The notes: generated by a model from the letters alone, not told the origin. Shown: positions 53,634 to 61,958, counted from the stretch's first letter. The stretch is 64,000 nt of DNA from Pseudomonadota bacterium (GCA_963205235.1 CAUJIP010000045.1:1-64000); one strand, 5' to 3'. Numbers and translations: made by a program.

Positions 53634-53951
53634 ATGATTCGCGCAGCCACAATTGCGATTGCACTCATCTATGGTCAGGCCAATGCGCAGGATTTGGACT
53701 CGATGATGCGTGCCAATGAACTGGCGACCGTGATCGGCAGCGAGGCGTATTGCGGCCTTACGCTTGACTCCGCCGGGATCGAAGCATGGATCAAGGCCAA
53801 CGTGGCGCCAAACGACCTCTCCTTCGCGAGTACACTTCAGACGATGACAATGGGCCAGGAATTCCAGCAACAGGAAATGTCCGCTTCCGCCAAGATCGCG
53901 CATTGTGCGGCGGTTCGCCAAACCGCCGGGGCAATGGGTCTGATTGAATAG
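53634..53951 (+). CDS. Small secreted protein of unknown function
   Basis: 105 aa. The ATG at 53634 opens a signal peptide (MIRAATIAIALIYGQANAQ); the track ORF starts inside the upstream gene. The mature part is about 86 residues, largely helical by composition (DSMMRANELATVIGSEAYCGLTLDSAGIEAWIKANV), with two Cys (EAYCGL, IAHCAAV) that may form a disulfide, and a Met/Gln-rich middle (MTMGQEFQQQEMSAS). Co-transcribed with the two-helix membrane protein. No family recognised. Confidence 0.6.
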   Translation: MIRAATIAIALIYGQANAQDLDSMMRANELATVIGSEAYCGLTLDSAGIEAWIKANVAPNDLSFASTLQTMTMGQEFQQQEMSASAKIAHCAAVRQTAGAMGLIE

Positions 53952-54053
53952 TCACAGTCGGGGGCATTGCTGGCGCGCGCCTGTCAAATCCATCCCCATG
54001 CCTGCGGCAATCATCCTTCTGGCGGGGGGCGGCAAAGCTGCTAGGTTCCGGCC

Positions 54054-55112
54054 ATGACGCGACAGATCCCGCCCCTGCCCGTCGCCGCCTTTGCGCTGGC
54101 CTCGCTGCTGCCGCTGCCGCTGTTGGCTTTGGGGGCGGTCAGTGGTGGTTGGGCGCTTTGGGCGGCGTTCCTTTATATGTGGCTGCTTGGCGTGTTGATC
54201 GACCAGTTGATCCCCCTGACCGCGGGCACGCCTGAGGGGGACGAATTTCCGGGGTCGGACGCCCTGCTTGTCGGGGTGGCCGCCGGAGCGCTGCTATCGC
54301 TGCCGTTGGTCACCTGGGCCCTGACCCATGCCGATCTGTCCCGCCCCGAACAGGTAGCCCTGTTCCTGACCATCGGCTTCTGGCTGGGTCAGGTCGCCCA
54401 CCCAGCGGCGCATGAACTGATCCACCGCCCCAGCCGCGCCCTGTTCCGGCTTGGCGCGCTTGTCTATGCAAGCCTTCTGTTCGGTCAGCACACCTCGTCG
54501 CACCGGCTGGTGCATCACCGCCATGTTGCCACCGCTGACGACCCGAACTCGGCCCGACCGGGCGAGGGGTATTACAGGTTCCTGCTGCGCGCCTGGGCGG
54601 GAAGCTTCGTCAAGGGCATGCAGGCCGAAACCGCAATGCGGGCGGGCAAGGGCGGCCTGCATCCCTATGCCGCCTATCTGGCGGGTGCAGCCCTTGCCTT
54701 GGCGCTGGCCTTTGTGATCGGCGGCCTTCCCGGCCTGTTGGTCTGGGCCGGCCTTGCCCTGCACGCCCAAAGCCAGATCCTTTTGTCCGACTATGTCCAG
54801 CACTACGGCCTGACCCGCGCGACCCGGCCTGATGGCAAGGCCGAACCGGTCGGCCTTCAGCACAGCTGGAACACCCCGCACTGGTTCACATCGGCTGTCC
54901 TTTTGAACGCCCCCCGCCATTCCGATCACCACCTGAACCCTGGCCGCCCCTACCCCGCGCTGCGGCTTCCGGATGAGGCGCCGTGCCTGCCCTGGCCCTT
55001 GCCGCTGGCCTGCATGATCGCGCTGGTTCCGCCCCTGTGGCGGCGGATGATTCGCCCGCATCTTGGCCGCTGGCGCGCCCGTCAAAACGAAATGCAAGAC
55101 ACGCCACCTTGA
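54054..55112 (+). CDS. AlkB-type membrane di-iron alkane monooxygenase/desaturase
   Basis: 352-aa integral membrane protein with about six hydrophobic segments and the histidine boxes of the alkane-hydroxylase/xylene-monooxygenase group: HELIH, HRLVHHRH, the DYVQHYGL motif (NYxEHYGL in AlkB) and NAPRHSDHH (LQRHSDHH in AlkB). All eight or nine iron-ligand histidines appear present. The short length (AlkB is about 400 aa) and lack of a nearby rubredoxin leave the substrate open: alkane, fatty acid or another hydrophobic compound. The five-gene secreted-protein array starts 56 nt downstream in the same direction. Confidence 0.82.
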   Translation: MTRQIPPLPVAAFALASLLPLPLLALGAVSGGWALWAAFLYMWLLGVLIDQLIPLTAGTPEGDEFPGSDALLVGVAAGALLSLPLVTWALTHADLSRPEQVALFLTIGFWLGQVAHPAAHELIHRPSRALFRLGALVYASLLFGQHTSSHRLVHHRHVATADDPNSARPGEGYYRFLLRAWAGSFVKGMQAETAMRAGKGGLHPYAAYLAGAALALALAFVIGGLPGLLVWAGLALHAQSQILLSDYVQHYGLTRATRPDGKAEPVGLQHSWNTPHWFTSAVLLNAPRHSDHHLNPGRPYPALRLPDEAPCLPWPLPLACMIALVPPLWRRMIRPHLGRWRARQNEMQDTPP

Positions 55113-55168
55113 CTGGCCAAGCCCCGGACGCTCTGGCACTCTTGCCCAACCTGATACCGGAGACCGCG

Positions 55169-55561
55169 ATGCGCGCCCTTGCTTTTGCCCTGACCCTGAG
55201 TGCCACCCCCAGCCTTGCCAGCCCGCCCCTGACGGCCGAGGAATTCGACGCCGCCACCAAGGGGGCCACGATCACCTATGACTATGGCGACGGGCTGTTC
55301 GGGACCGAGGAATATCTGGGCAGCCACATGGTCCGCTGGGCCTTTGACGGCGATCTTTGCATCTATGGCACCTGGCGGCAGCAGGGCGACCAGATCTGCT
55401 TTGACTATGAAAACGACCCCGAACCCGCCTGCTGGCACTATTTCCTGGAGAATGGCCGGATCCGGGGCGTCTATATGGGTCAGGGCGGGGGCTGGCAGAT
55501 CCTTGAAGCCTCACGCGATGGCGGGCCACTGCCCTGCGCCGGGCCGGATGTGGGTGTCTGA
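55169..55561 (+). CDS. Secreted four-cysteine protein, array member 1 of 5
   Basis: 130 aa. Signal peptide MRALAFALTLSATPSLA, then PLTAEEFDAATKGATITY, GLFGTEEYL, VRWAFDGDLCIYGTW, GDQICFDYE, ACWHYF and a C-terminal PCAGPDVGV. Four Cys are shared with the other four array members and could form two disulfides. The track ORF starts upstream inside the AlkB-type gene; the ATG at 55169 follows CCGGAGACC, a plausible ribosome site. A remote likeness to small periplasmic DUF995-type proteins is possible but unverified. Function unknown. Confidence 0.8.
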   Translation: MRALAFALTLSATPSLASPPLTAEEFDAATKGATITYDYGDGLFGTEEYLGSHMVRWAFDGDLCIYGTWRQQGDQICFDYENDPEPACWHYFLENGRIRGVYMGQGGGWQILEASRDGGPLPCAGPDVGV

Positions 55562-55565
55562 CCCC

Positions 55566-55961
55566 ATGCGCCTGTTGCCGGTGATCCTTGCGCTGTGGCC
55601 GCTGCCAGCCCTTGCCGACCCCCCACTGACCGCCGAGGGGTTCGAGGCCCATGTTCTTGGCAAGACCGTGACCTATTCCCGGCTGGGCAGCATCTTCGGG
55701 ATCGAGGAATATCTGGACAATCGTCAGGTCAGGTGGAGCGTGGCACCCAACCTTTGCCAATATGGCACGTGGTATCCGCAAGATGACGACATCTGCTTTG
55801 TCTACGAAGACGACCCGACCCCGCATTGCTGGACCTTCTGGCTGAAAGACGGCGCGTTGCAGGCCATGCCTGCCGATGACGACGGGTCAGGTTTCGAGCT
55901 TGTCGAAAGCGATATCACCACTCAGGGCCTTGCCTGCCCCGGCCCGGATGTGGGGGTCTGA
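55566..55961 (+). CDS. Secreted four-cysteine protein, array member 2 of 5
   Basis: 131 aa, starting 4 nt after member 1 stops. Signal peptide MRLLPVILALWPLPALA, then the family sequence PPLTAEGFEAHVLGKTVTY, IFGIEEYL, VRWSVAPNLCQYGTWYPQ, DDICFVYEDDPTPHCWTFW and the C-terminal LACPGPDVGV. Closest in pattern to member 4 around YEDDPTP. The track ORF begins earlier in another gene; the chosen ATG gives the signal peptide directly. Confidence 0.8.
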   Translation: MRLLPVILALWPLPALADPPLTAEGFEAHVLGKTVTYSRLGSIFGIEEYLDNRQVRWSVAPNLCQYGTWYPQDDDICFVYEDDPTPHCWTFWLKDGALQAMPADDDGSGFELVESDITTQGLACPGPDVGV

Positions 55962-55962
55962 T

Positions 55963-56373
55963 ATGCGTCTTGCTTTGGTCCTGTCGCTTGCCCCAGCCCT
56001 GTCGCTTGCCCTGTCCTGCCCCGCCGCCGCGCAAGAGCTGATGACGCCCGAGGCGTTCGATACCTGGTCGACCGGCCATACGCTGGACTATTTCTACTCG
56101 GACGGCACGCTGTGGGGCAGCGAGGCGCATTATTCGGGCCGTGTCACCACCGATGAGGCCGAGGATGGTTGCCGCGAAGGGCGCTGGTTCCCGCAAGACG
56201 GCGCGATCTGCTTTGAATATGAAAACACCGAAGGCAGCGCCTGCTGGTTCTTCTGGCAGGACGGCGACAGCGTCACCGCAAAGACCGTCGAATCCGGGTC
56301 AGACGTCCCGCCCTATGACGTCAGACTGTCGCAAAATCCGCTGAACTGCCCCGGCCCGGATGTGGGAGTATGA
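55963..56373 (+). CDS. Secreted four-cysteine protein, array member 3 of 5
   Basis: 136 aa, one base after member 2. Signal peptide MRLALVLSLAPALSLALSCPAAAQ, which contains an extra Cys. The mature region is the most diverged: MTPEAFDTWSTGHTLDYFYSDGTLWGSEAHY replaces the usual G.FGIEEYL, but DGCREGRWFPQDGAICFEYE, SACWFFW and the end LNCPGPDVGV keep all four Cys. The conserved W after VR is missing here. Its stop overlaps the start of member 4 (ATGA). Confidence 0.78.
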   Translation: MRLALVLSLAPALSLALSCPAAAQELMTPEAFDTWSTGHTLDYFYSDGTLWGSEAHYSGRVTTDEAEDGCREGRWFPQDGAICFEYENTEGSACWFFWQDGDSVTAKTVESGSDVPPYDVRLSQNPLNCPGPDVGV

Positions 56374-56795
56374 CCTTGCGCCCCGCCCTGCTTGTCGCCG
56401 CACCGCGTTTCGCCGTCCTGCTGCTTGCCGCTTTGACCGCCCCGGTTCAGGCTGATCCGCTGCTGACCGCCGAGGAATTTGACGCCCTGACCCTTGGCCG
56501 CACGATGACCTGGGCCGATTACGGTCAGGTTTACGGCGTCGAACAATACCTGCCAGACCACCGCGTGCGCTGGACCGAACTTGGCGACGATTGCAAGCTG
56601 GGCCACTGGTATCAGGACGGCGACGCGATCTGCTTTCTGTACGAGGATGACCCGACACCCGCCTGTTGGACAATCACCCTGTCGGGCGCGGGAATGCTGG
56701 CAGTCGATCTGTCTGATGTGGTTGCAGAACCCCCGGTTGTCATCGAAGAGACCTCCGAAACCATGCCCTGCTTTGGCCCCGAGGTCGGGGCATGA
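56370..56795 (+). CDS. Secreted four-cysteine protein, array member 4 of 5
   Basis: 141 aa, overlapping members 3 and 5 by ATGA at both ends, so translation is coupled. Signal peptide with a longer n-region (MTLRPALLVAAPRFAVLLLAALTAPVQA), then DPLLTAEEFDALTLGRTMTW, VYGVEQYL, VRWTELGDDCKLGHWYQDGDAICFLYEDDPTPACWTI, and the C-terminal MPCFGPEVGA. The segment before the last Cys (VVAEPPVVIEETSET) is longer and more acidic than in the others. Confidence 0.8.
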   Translation: MTLRPALLVAAPRFAVLLLAALTAPVQADPLLTAEEFDALTLGRTMTWADYGQVYGVEQYLPDHRVRWTELGDDCKLGHWYQDGDAICFLYEDDPTPACWTITLSGAGMLAVDLSDVVAEPPVVIEETSETMPCFGPEVGA

Positions 56796-57184
56796 AGCTT
56801 GCCGGTGCAATCATCACCCTTGCAGCCCTTGCAGCCCCGGCCTGTGCCGATGACCTGCCCCTGACGGTCGAAGCCTTCGAAGCCATTGTTCAGGGCAAGA
56901 CCTTCGACACCTACAACCAGAACGGCCTTTACGGCATCGAAACCTTCCTTCCCGACCGACGCTCGATCTGGCGCGATGCCGAAGAGTGCAAGGAAGGCAC
57001 CTGGCGGGCCGAAGGCGACCAGATCTGCTTTGACTATCAGGGCGAAAGCCAGCCCTTTTGCTGGACTTACCACGATCGCGGCGGCTGGCTGATGGCCTGG
57101 TATGACGGGGATCGGACGCAAGACCCGATCATGCTTGAACCGTCAGAAGACTTCGTGACTTGCGAAGGGTTCCTAGGGGTCTAG
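56792..57184 (+). CDS. Secreted four-cysteine protein, array member 5 of 5
   Basis: 130 aa. Signal peptide MKLAGAIITLAALAAPACADD, with a Cys near the cleavage site; the context APAC-A is close to but not a good lipobox. Family motifs: LPLTVEAFEAIVQGKTFDTY, GLYGIETFLPDRRSIW, EECKEGTWRAEGDQICFDYQ, PFCWTY and the altered end VTCEGFLGV in place of GPDVGV. Last gene of the array; it is followed by the double-hairpin repeat at 57187. Confidence 0.8.
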   Translation: MKLAGAIITLAALAAPACADDLPLTVEAFEAIVQGKTFDTYNQNGLYGIETFLPDRRSIWRDAEECKEGTWRAEGDQICFDYQGESQPFCWTYHDRGGWLMAWYDGDRTQDPIMLEPSEDFVTCEGFLGV

Positions 57185-57186
57185 CC

Positions 57187-57235
57187 CAAATTTCTTAAGC
57201 AAGAAATTTGCCAAAATCCTTCCTCAAGGATTTTG
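57187..57235. repeat. Tandem double-hairpin repeat, copy 3 (convergent junction)
   Basis: First stem 57187-57210, arms CAAATTTCTT/AAGAAATTTG, loop AAGC; second stem 57212-57235, arms CAAAATCCTT/AAGGATTTTG, loop CCTC. Compared with copy 2, the first stem changes one C-G pair to T-A on both sides, so pairing is kept. It starts 2 nt after the last array gene and ends before xseA (minus). Confidence 0.85.
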
Positions 57236-57265
57236 ATTTCAAGAATGCCACTCCGGGTCAGACGT

Positions 57266-57338
57266 GGTTACCAATCCCCGAATGCCCGCAACCAACCCAT
57301 TGATCTCATTGGCACGGATTTTCTGTCCCGCGTGGGCA
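57266..57338 (-). repeat. 73-nt structured intergenic element, copy B
   Basis: Ungapped match to 20148-20220. Ends TGCCCGC and GTGGGCA can pair with one G-T wobble; relative to copy A the third pair is C-G instead of T-A. On the minus strand it begins 6 nt after the xseA stop, nearly the same distance as copy A from its gene (5 nt). Confidence 0.65.
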
Positions 57339-57344
57339 GCCGGA

Positions 57345-58904
57345 TCAGAACAGGCTTCCCTGCCCGCTTTCCCCGTCGCCCTTGCCGCGTTTTCCGGCCC
57401 GACCGCCAAGCGACAGCCGCCCATCCCGGAACTCGATCTCCAGCGTGGCGGACTTTTCGGCCACCGCTTTCGAGGTGACGACCGCCCCATCCCCCCGAAC
57501 GACCGCATATCCCCGGTTCAGCGTCGCCTGATAGCCCAGCGTGGCGCGGGTCCGGTCCAGCGCCTCCAGCCGGTCGGCCAGCCGCTGCAGCCGCGCCCGA
57601 GGGGCGGCCTCCAGCCGTGCCGACAGCCCGTCAAGCCGCGCCCGCCCCTCGGCCCCCCGCCGCGCCGCATCGCCCAGCATCCGGGCCAGCGCCGGGGCAA
57701 GACGGGCCGACAGGTCCGCCAGCCGTTCCCCCCGCCGTTCCTGCCGCCGCAGGATCGCCTGCGCCAACCGGTCGCCCCGCGCTGCCAGAAGGTCGCGCTG
57801 ACGCATCAGCCCTGCCCGCAAGGTCGCCGGTTGCATCCGCCCCGCGACCCGATCAAACGCGCGATGCTTGGCGGCCACCGCAAGCCCCAGCGCCGCTGCC
57901 AGCCGCATCGCGGCCCCATCCAGCCGCTGCCGGGGCGAGGCCACCAGCGTCTCGACCCGTGGCAAGGCGCGGGCAAGATCGCGCAGCCGCTGCCGCCGCA
58001 GCACCACCCCCTGCCCCACGCCCCGCATCAACCGCGCCCCCAGTGTGTCCAGCGTGGCCAGCAATTCCAGCCGCACCGGCACCGCCAGTTCCGCCGCCGC
58101 CGTCGGGGTCGGTGCCCGCAGGTCGGCGGCATGATCGATCAGCGTGGTGTCCGTCTCATGACCGACCGCAGAAATCAGCGGGATGCGGGACGCCGCCGCC
58201 GCGCGGACGACGATTTCCTCGTTGAAGCCCCAAAGGTCCTCCAACGACCCGCCGCCCCGCGCCACGATAAGGACGTCAGGGCGCGGGATCGGCCCACCCG
58301 GCTCCAGCAGGTTGAACCCCTTGATCGCCGCCGCCACCTGCGCCGCACAGTCCTGCCCCTGCACCGCCACCGGCCAGATCAGCACGTGCCGGGGAAACCG
58401 GTCGCGCAACCGGTGCAGGATATCGCGGATCACCGCGCCACTGGGCGATGTCACCACCCCGATCACCTGCGGCAGATAGGGGATCGCCTGCTTCCGGGCC
58501 GGATCGAACAACCCCTCGGCCCCCAGCGCGGCCTTCCTCTTCTCAAGCATCGCCATCAGGGCACCTGCCCCGGCTGGCGCCACGTCATCGACGATCAGCT
58601 GATATTTCGACTGCCCCGGAAAGGTGGTCATCCGCCCGGTGGCGACAACCTCCATCCCCTCCTCGGGCCGCACCTGCATCCGGGCGACCTGCCCCTTCCA
58701 GCTGATCGCGGCAATCACCGACCGGTCATCCTTGAGGTCAAAGTAAAGATGCCCCGAAGCGGGCCGGGACACCCGCCCCACCTCTCCCCGCACCCGGACG
58801 AGGCCGAACTCCCCCTCGATCACCCGCTTCACCGCGCCGGAAAGTTCCGAGACGGTGTATTCGGGCTGGTTGCCCTGGGGGGCGGTCTCTTCCAGAAGGT
58901 CCAT
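57345..58904 (-). CDS. xseA: Exodeoxyribonuclease VII large subunit
   Basis: 519-aa nuclease subunit that, with XseB, degrades single-stranded DNA. It opens with MDLLEETAPQGNQPEYTVSELSGAVKRVIEGEFGLVRVRGEVG (OB-fold, SGHLYFDLKDD), followed by the catalytic domain motifs GVVTSPSGAVIRDILHRLRDRFPRHVLIWPVAVQG, DVLIVARGGGSLEDLWGFNEE and SAVGHETDTTLIDHAADLRAPTPTAAAEL, then a long Arg/Ala-rich coiled coil (about 270-440) and GYAVVRGDGAVV near the C-terminus. Divergent from purD. xseB is not in the window. Confidence 0.95.
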   Translation of the reverse strand: MDLLEETAPQGNQPEYTVSELSGAVKRVIEGEFGLVRVRGEVGRVSRPASGHLYFDLKDDRSVIAAISWKGQVARMQVRPEEGMEVVATGRMTTFPGQSKYQLIVDDVAPAGAGALMAMLEKRKAALGAEGLFDPARKQAIPYLPQVIGVVTSPSGAVIRDILHRLRDRFPRHVLIWPVAVQGQDCAAQVAAAIKGFNLLEPGGPIPRPDVLIVARGGGSLEDLWGFNEEIVVRAAAASRIPLISAVGHETDTTLIDHAADLRAPTPTAAAELAVPVRLELLATLDTLGARLMRGVGQGVVLRRQRLRDLARALPRVETLVASPRQRLDGAAMRLAAALGLAVAAKHRAFDRVAGRMQPATLRAGLMRQRDLLAARGDRLAQAILRRQERRGERLADLSARLAPALARMLGDAARRGAEGRARLDGLSARLEAAPRARLQRLADRLEALDRTRATLGYQATLNRGYAVVRGDGAVVTSKAVAEKSATLEIEFRDGRLSLGGRAGKRGKGDGESGQGSLF

Positions 58905-58968
58905 GCTTGCTCTCCCTGCCCCCCGACCCTATGACGCGGGAACGGCAATTCCAAGCGGGGGCGCGGCC

Positions 58969-60237
58969 ATGAACATCCTGATCCTGGGGGCTGGCGGACG
59001 GGAGCATGCGCTGGCCTGGGCGGTCAAGCAGAACCCGAAATGCGACCGGCTGATCGTGGCACCGGGGAATGCCGGGATCGCGATGCTGGCCGAATGCGCG
59101 GATATCGACATTCTGGACGGGGCGACGGTCGTCAGCTTCTGTGAGGAGAACGCGGTCGATTTCGTCATTATCGGCCCTGAGGCTCCGCTAGCGGCGGGCG
59201 TGGCGGATGCAGCCCGGGCTGCGGGTCTTCTGACCTTCGGACCCTCGGCGGCGGCGGCGCGGCTGGAGGCCTCGAAAGCCTTTACCAAGGAAATCTGCGA
59301 TGCCTGCGGCGCGCCGACGGCGGGCTATGCGCGGTTCACCGAAGCTGGCCCGGCGAAGGACCATATCCGCGCCCAAGGCGCACCCATTGTGGTCAAGGCC
59401 GATGGTCTGGCCGCTGGCAAGGGTGTGATCGTGGCGATGACCGTGGCCGAGGCCTTGGCGGCAATCGACGACATGTTCGGCGGCGAATTCGGCGCTGCTG
59501 GCGCGGAAGTCGTGATCGAGGACTTCATGGCGGGTGAGGAAGCCAGCTTCTTCATCCTGACCGATGGCGTCAACGCCCTGCCCATCGGCACGGCGCAGGA
59601 TCACAAGCGGGTGGGTGACGGTGACACCGGCCCGAACACCGGCGGCATGGGGGCCTATTCCCCGGCGCCCGTCCTGACCGACGTCCTCCAGCAACAGGCG
59701 ATGGACGAGATCGTCCTGCCCACGATCCGCGAAATGGCGCGGCGCGGCACACCTTACCAAGGCGTGCTTTATGCCGGCCTGATGATCGAGAACGGCCACT
59801 CGCGGCTGGTCGAATACAACGCCCGCTTCGGCGACCCCGAAACCCAGGTCCTGATGATGCGACTGGGCGCACAGGCGTTGGACCTGATGCTGGCCTGCGC
59901 CGAAGGCCGTCTGGCCGATGCGCAGGTCAACTGGGCCAAGGATCACGCGCTGACCGTGGTCATGGCGGCCAAGGGCTATCCGGGGGCCTATCAGAAAGGC
60001 ACCGAAATCCGCGGCCTTGACCGCTGCCCCGAAGACAGCCGCCACATGGTGTTCCATGCCGGAACCCGCGAACAGGACGGCAGCATCGTGGCGAACGGTG
60101 GCCGGGTCCTGAACGTGACAGCACGCGGCGACACCCTGGAAGACGCCCGCAACCGCGCCTATGCGATGATCGACCATATCCGCTGGCCCGAAGGCTTTTG
60201 CCGGTCCGACATCGGCTGGCGGGCGCTTGTCAAATAG
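58969..60237 (+). CDS. purD: Phosphoribosylamine-glycine ligase
   Basis: 422-aa ATP-grasp ligase (GARS) of purine synthesis. The ATG at 58969 ([24 protein letters not shown]) is the normal start; the track ORF begins in the divergent xseA promoter. Motifs: [83 protein letters not shown] and [11 protein letters not shown]. Single-domain, not fused to PurM or PurN. Confidence 0.97.
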   Translation: MNILILGAGGREHALAWAVKQNPKCDRLIVAPGNAGIAMLAECADIDILDGATVVSFCEENAVDFVIIGPEAPLAAGVADAARAAGLLTFGPSAAAARLEASKAFTKEICDACGAPTAGYARFTEAGPAKDHIRAQGAPIVVKADGLAAGKGVIVAMTVAEALAAIDDMFGGEFGAAGAEVVIEDFMAGEEASFFILTDGVNALPIGTAQDHKRVGDGDTGPNTGGMGAYSPAPVLTDVLQQQAMDEIVLPTIREMARRGTPYQGVLYAGLMIENGHSRLVEYNARFGDPETQVLMMRLGAQALDLMLACAEGRLADAQVNWAKDHALTVVMAAKGYPGAYQKGTEIRGLDRCPEDSRHMVFHAGTREQDGSIVANGGRVLNVTARGDTLEDARNRAYAMIDHIRWPEGFCRSDIGWRALVK

Positions 60238-60262
60238 TGCGCCTTGGCAGGCGCGAAGACCC

Positions 60263-60440
60263 TTTGTCTCGTCGTCGGGCTTCGCCTCCTCCTCGGGATT
60301 TCGCCTTCGGCGAGGATATTTGCGCAAAGATGAAAGCCCTTTCACCTGGCTCCAAATATCCTCGGGGGAAGGCCGCAAGGCCTTGGGGGGCGAAGCGCCC
60401 CCATACCCGAGGAGGAGGCGAAGCCCGACGACGAGACAAA
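60263..60440. repeat. Long inverted repeat filling the purD-lysC gap
   Basis: Perfect 35-bp arms (left 60263-60297, beginning TTTGTCTCGTCGTCGGGC; right 60406-60440). Nested inside are CGAGGATATTTG (60311-60322)/CAAATATCCTCG (60353-60364) and short hairpins AAGGCC..GGCCTT and GGGGGCG..CGCCCCC. The gap 60238-60550 has no ORF with coding character apart from this. It lies 26 nt beyond purD and 110 nt before lysC, so it could end purD transcripts or be a small mobile/BIME-like element. Confidence 0.85.
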
Positions 60441-60550
60441 AAACTTGCGACCCTGAAAGGGGCGCTCAATTTGACAGGCGCCGGGGCTTGCACCTGACCC
60501 GGGGCTTGCATAAGACGCGAGGCGATTTGCGGGACCCTTGGGAGGCGTTG

Positions 60551-61807
60551 ATGCCGCTTCTGGTGATGAAATTCGGCGGCACTTCGGTGGCCGACCTGTC
60601 GCGGATCGAGAATGCCGCGAAGAAGGTGCAGCAAGAGGTGGAGCGTGGCTATGACGTGATCGTCATTGTCAGCGCCATGTCGGGCAAGACCAACGAGATG
60701 GTCGGCTGGGTCGAATCCACGTCAAAGCTTTACGATGCCCGCGAATATGATGCTGTCGTCTCGTCCGGCGAAAATGTCACGGCGGGCCTCATGGCACTGC
60801 GGTTGCAGGAAATGGGCGTGCCCGCGCGCAGCTGGCAGGGCTGGCAGGTGCCGATCAACACAACCTCGGTCCACGGATCGGCCCGGTTCATCGACATTCC
60901 CCGCGCCAATATCGAGGCGAAATTCGCCGAAGGCTTCAAGGTTGCGGTGGTTGCGGGCTTTCAGGGGGTCAGCGCCGAAGGCCGGATCACCACGCTTGGC
61001 CGGGGCGGCAGCGACACCACCGCCGTCGCCTTTGCCGCCGCCTTTGGCGCGGAACGTTGCGACATCTATACCGACGTCGACGGCGTCTACACCACCGACC
61101 CGCGCATCTGCCGCAAGGCGCGCAAGATGGAAAAGATCGCCTTCGAGGAGATGCTGGAACTGGCCTCGCTGGGGGCAAAGGTCTTGCAGACCCGCTCGGT
61201 CGAACTGGCGATGCGCTACAAGGTGCGGCTGCGGGTGCTGTCTTCCTTCGAAGATACCGACGAAACTTCCGGAACTCTGGTCTGCGACGAGGATGAAATC
61301 ATGGAATCGAAAGTTGTCTCTGGCGTTGCCTACAGCCGTGACGAAGCCAAGATGACGCTTCTGAAGGTCGAGGACCGCCCCGGTGTTGCGGCGGCAATCT
61401 TCGGCTCGTTGGCCGATGCTGGCGTGAACGTCGACATGATCGTGCAGAACATTTCCGAACAGGACGACCCCAGCGACAAGCGCGCCCATACCGACATGAC
61501 CTTCAGCCTGCCGACCAACCAGGTCGACCGCGCCAAGCAGGCGATTGACGAGGCGACGGCGGCGGGCAAGTTCGTCTACAGTTCGCTGGTCACCGATACG
61601 GATGTGGCCAAGGTTTCGGTCGTGGGCATCGGGATGCGCAGCCAGGTTGGCGTTGCCGCCAAGATGTTCGCCGCCCTTGCCGCCGAGAATGTGAACATCA
61701 AGGTCATCACGACGTCCGAGATCAAGATCTCGGTACTGATCGACCGCAAGTACATGGAACTTGCCGTTCAGGCGCTGCACGACACGTTCGAGCTGGACCA
61801 GGCCTGA
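60551..61807 (+). CDS. lysC: Aspartate kinase
   Basis: 418-aa first enzyme of the lysine/threonine/methionine branch, phosphorylating aspartate. The ATG at 60551 (MPLLVMKFGGTSVADLSRIEN) has GGGAGG 5 nt upstream; the track start 324 nt earlier runs through the inverted repeat and is wrong. Kinase motifs: KFGGTSV, VSAMSGKTNEM, SSGENVTAGLMA, LGRGGSDTTAVAFAAAF and DIYTDVDGVYTTDPR. Two C-terminal ACT domains follow (VEDRPGVAAAIFGSLADAGVNVDMIVQN; SVVGIGMRSQVGVAAKMFAALAAENVNIKVITTSEIKIS), giving feedback control. No internal beta-subunit start is obvious. Confidence 0.96.
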   Translation: MPLLVMKFGGTSVADLSRIENAAKKVQQEVERGYDVIVIVSAMSGKTNEMVGWVESTSKLYDAREYDAVVSSGENVTAGLMALRLQEMGVPARSWQGWQVPINTTSVHGSARFIDIPRANIEAKFAEGFKVAVVAGFQGVSAEGRITTLGRGGSDTTAVAFAAAFGAERCDIYTDVDGVYTTDPRICRKARKMEKIAFEEMLELASLGAKVLQTRSVELAMRYKVRLRVLSSFEDTDETSGTLVCDEDEIMESKVVSGVAYSRDEAKMTLLKVEDRPGVAAAIFGSLADAGVNVDMIVQNISEQDDPSDKRAHTDMTFSLPTNQVDRAKQAIDEATAAGKFVYSSLVTDTDVAKVSVVGIGMRSQVGVAAKMFAALAAENVNIKVITTSEIKISVLIDRKYMELAVQALHDTFELDQA

Positions 61808-61958
61808 CCACCGCAGATCGGAACGGGTGCCCAATTTCCGGGCATCCCTCGAAACAATGACACCCTTCCTGCCCCGACCGGGGCAGATTTGCTTGCAAGT
61901 CCGTTTCCTTCCGGCTTCGCCCCCCCTATAGAGAGGGCATAAGGATCAGGAACCCGCC

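Noticed and set aside
57239-57508. Minus-strand 89-aa ORF running through 73-nt element copy B
   Set aside because: It is out of frame with xseA, and copy A has no equivalent reading frame with similar residues; the conserved signal is at the RNA/DNA level.
57264-58934. 556-aa plus-strand ORF opposite xseA
   Set aside because: Pro/Arg/His-rich antisense translation of xseA without domain signal.
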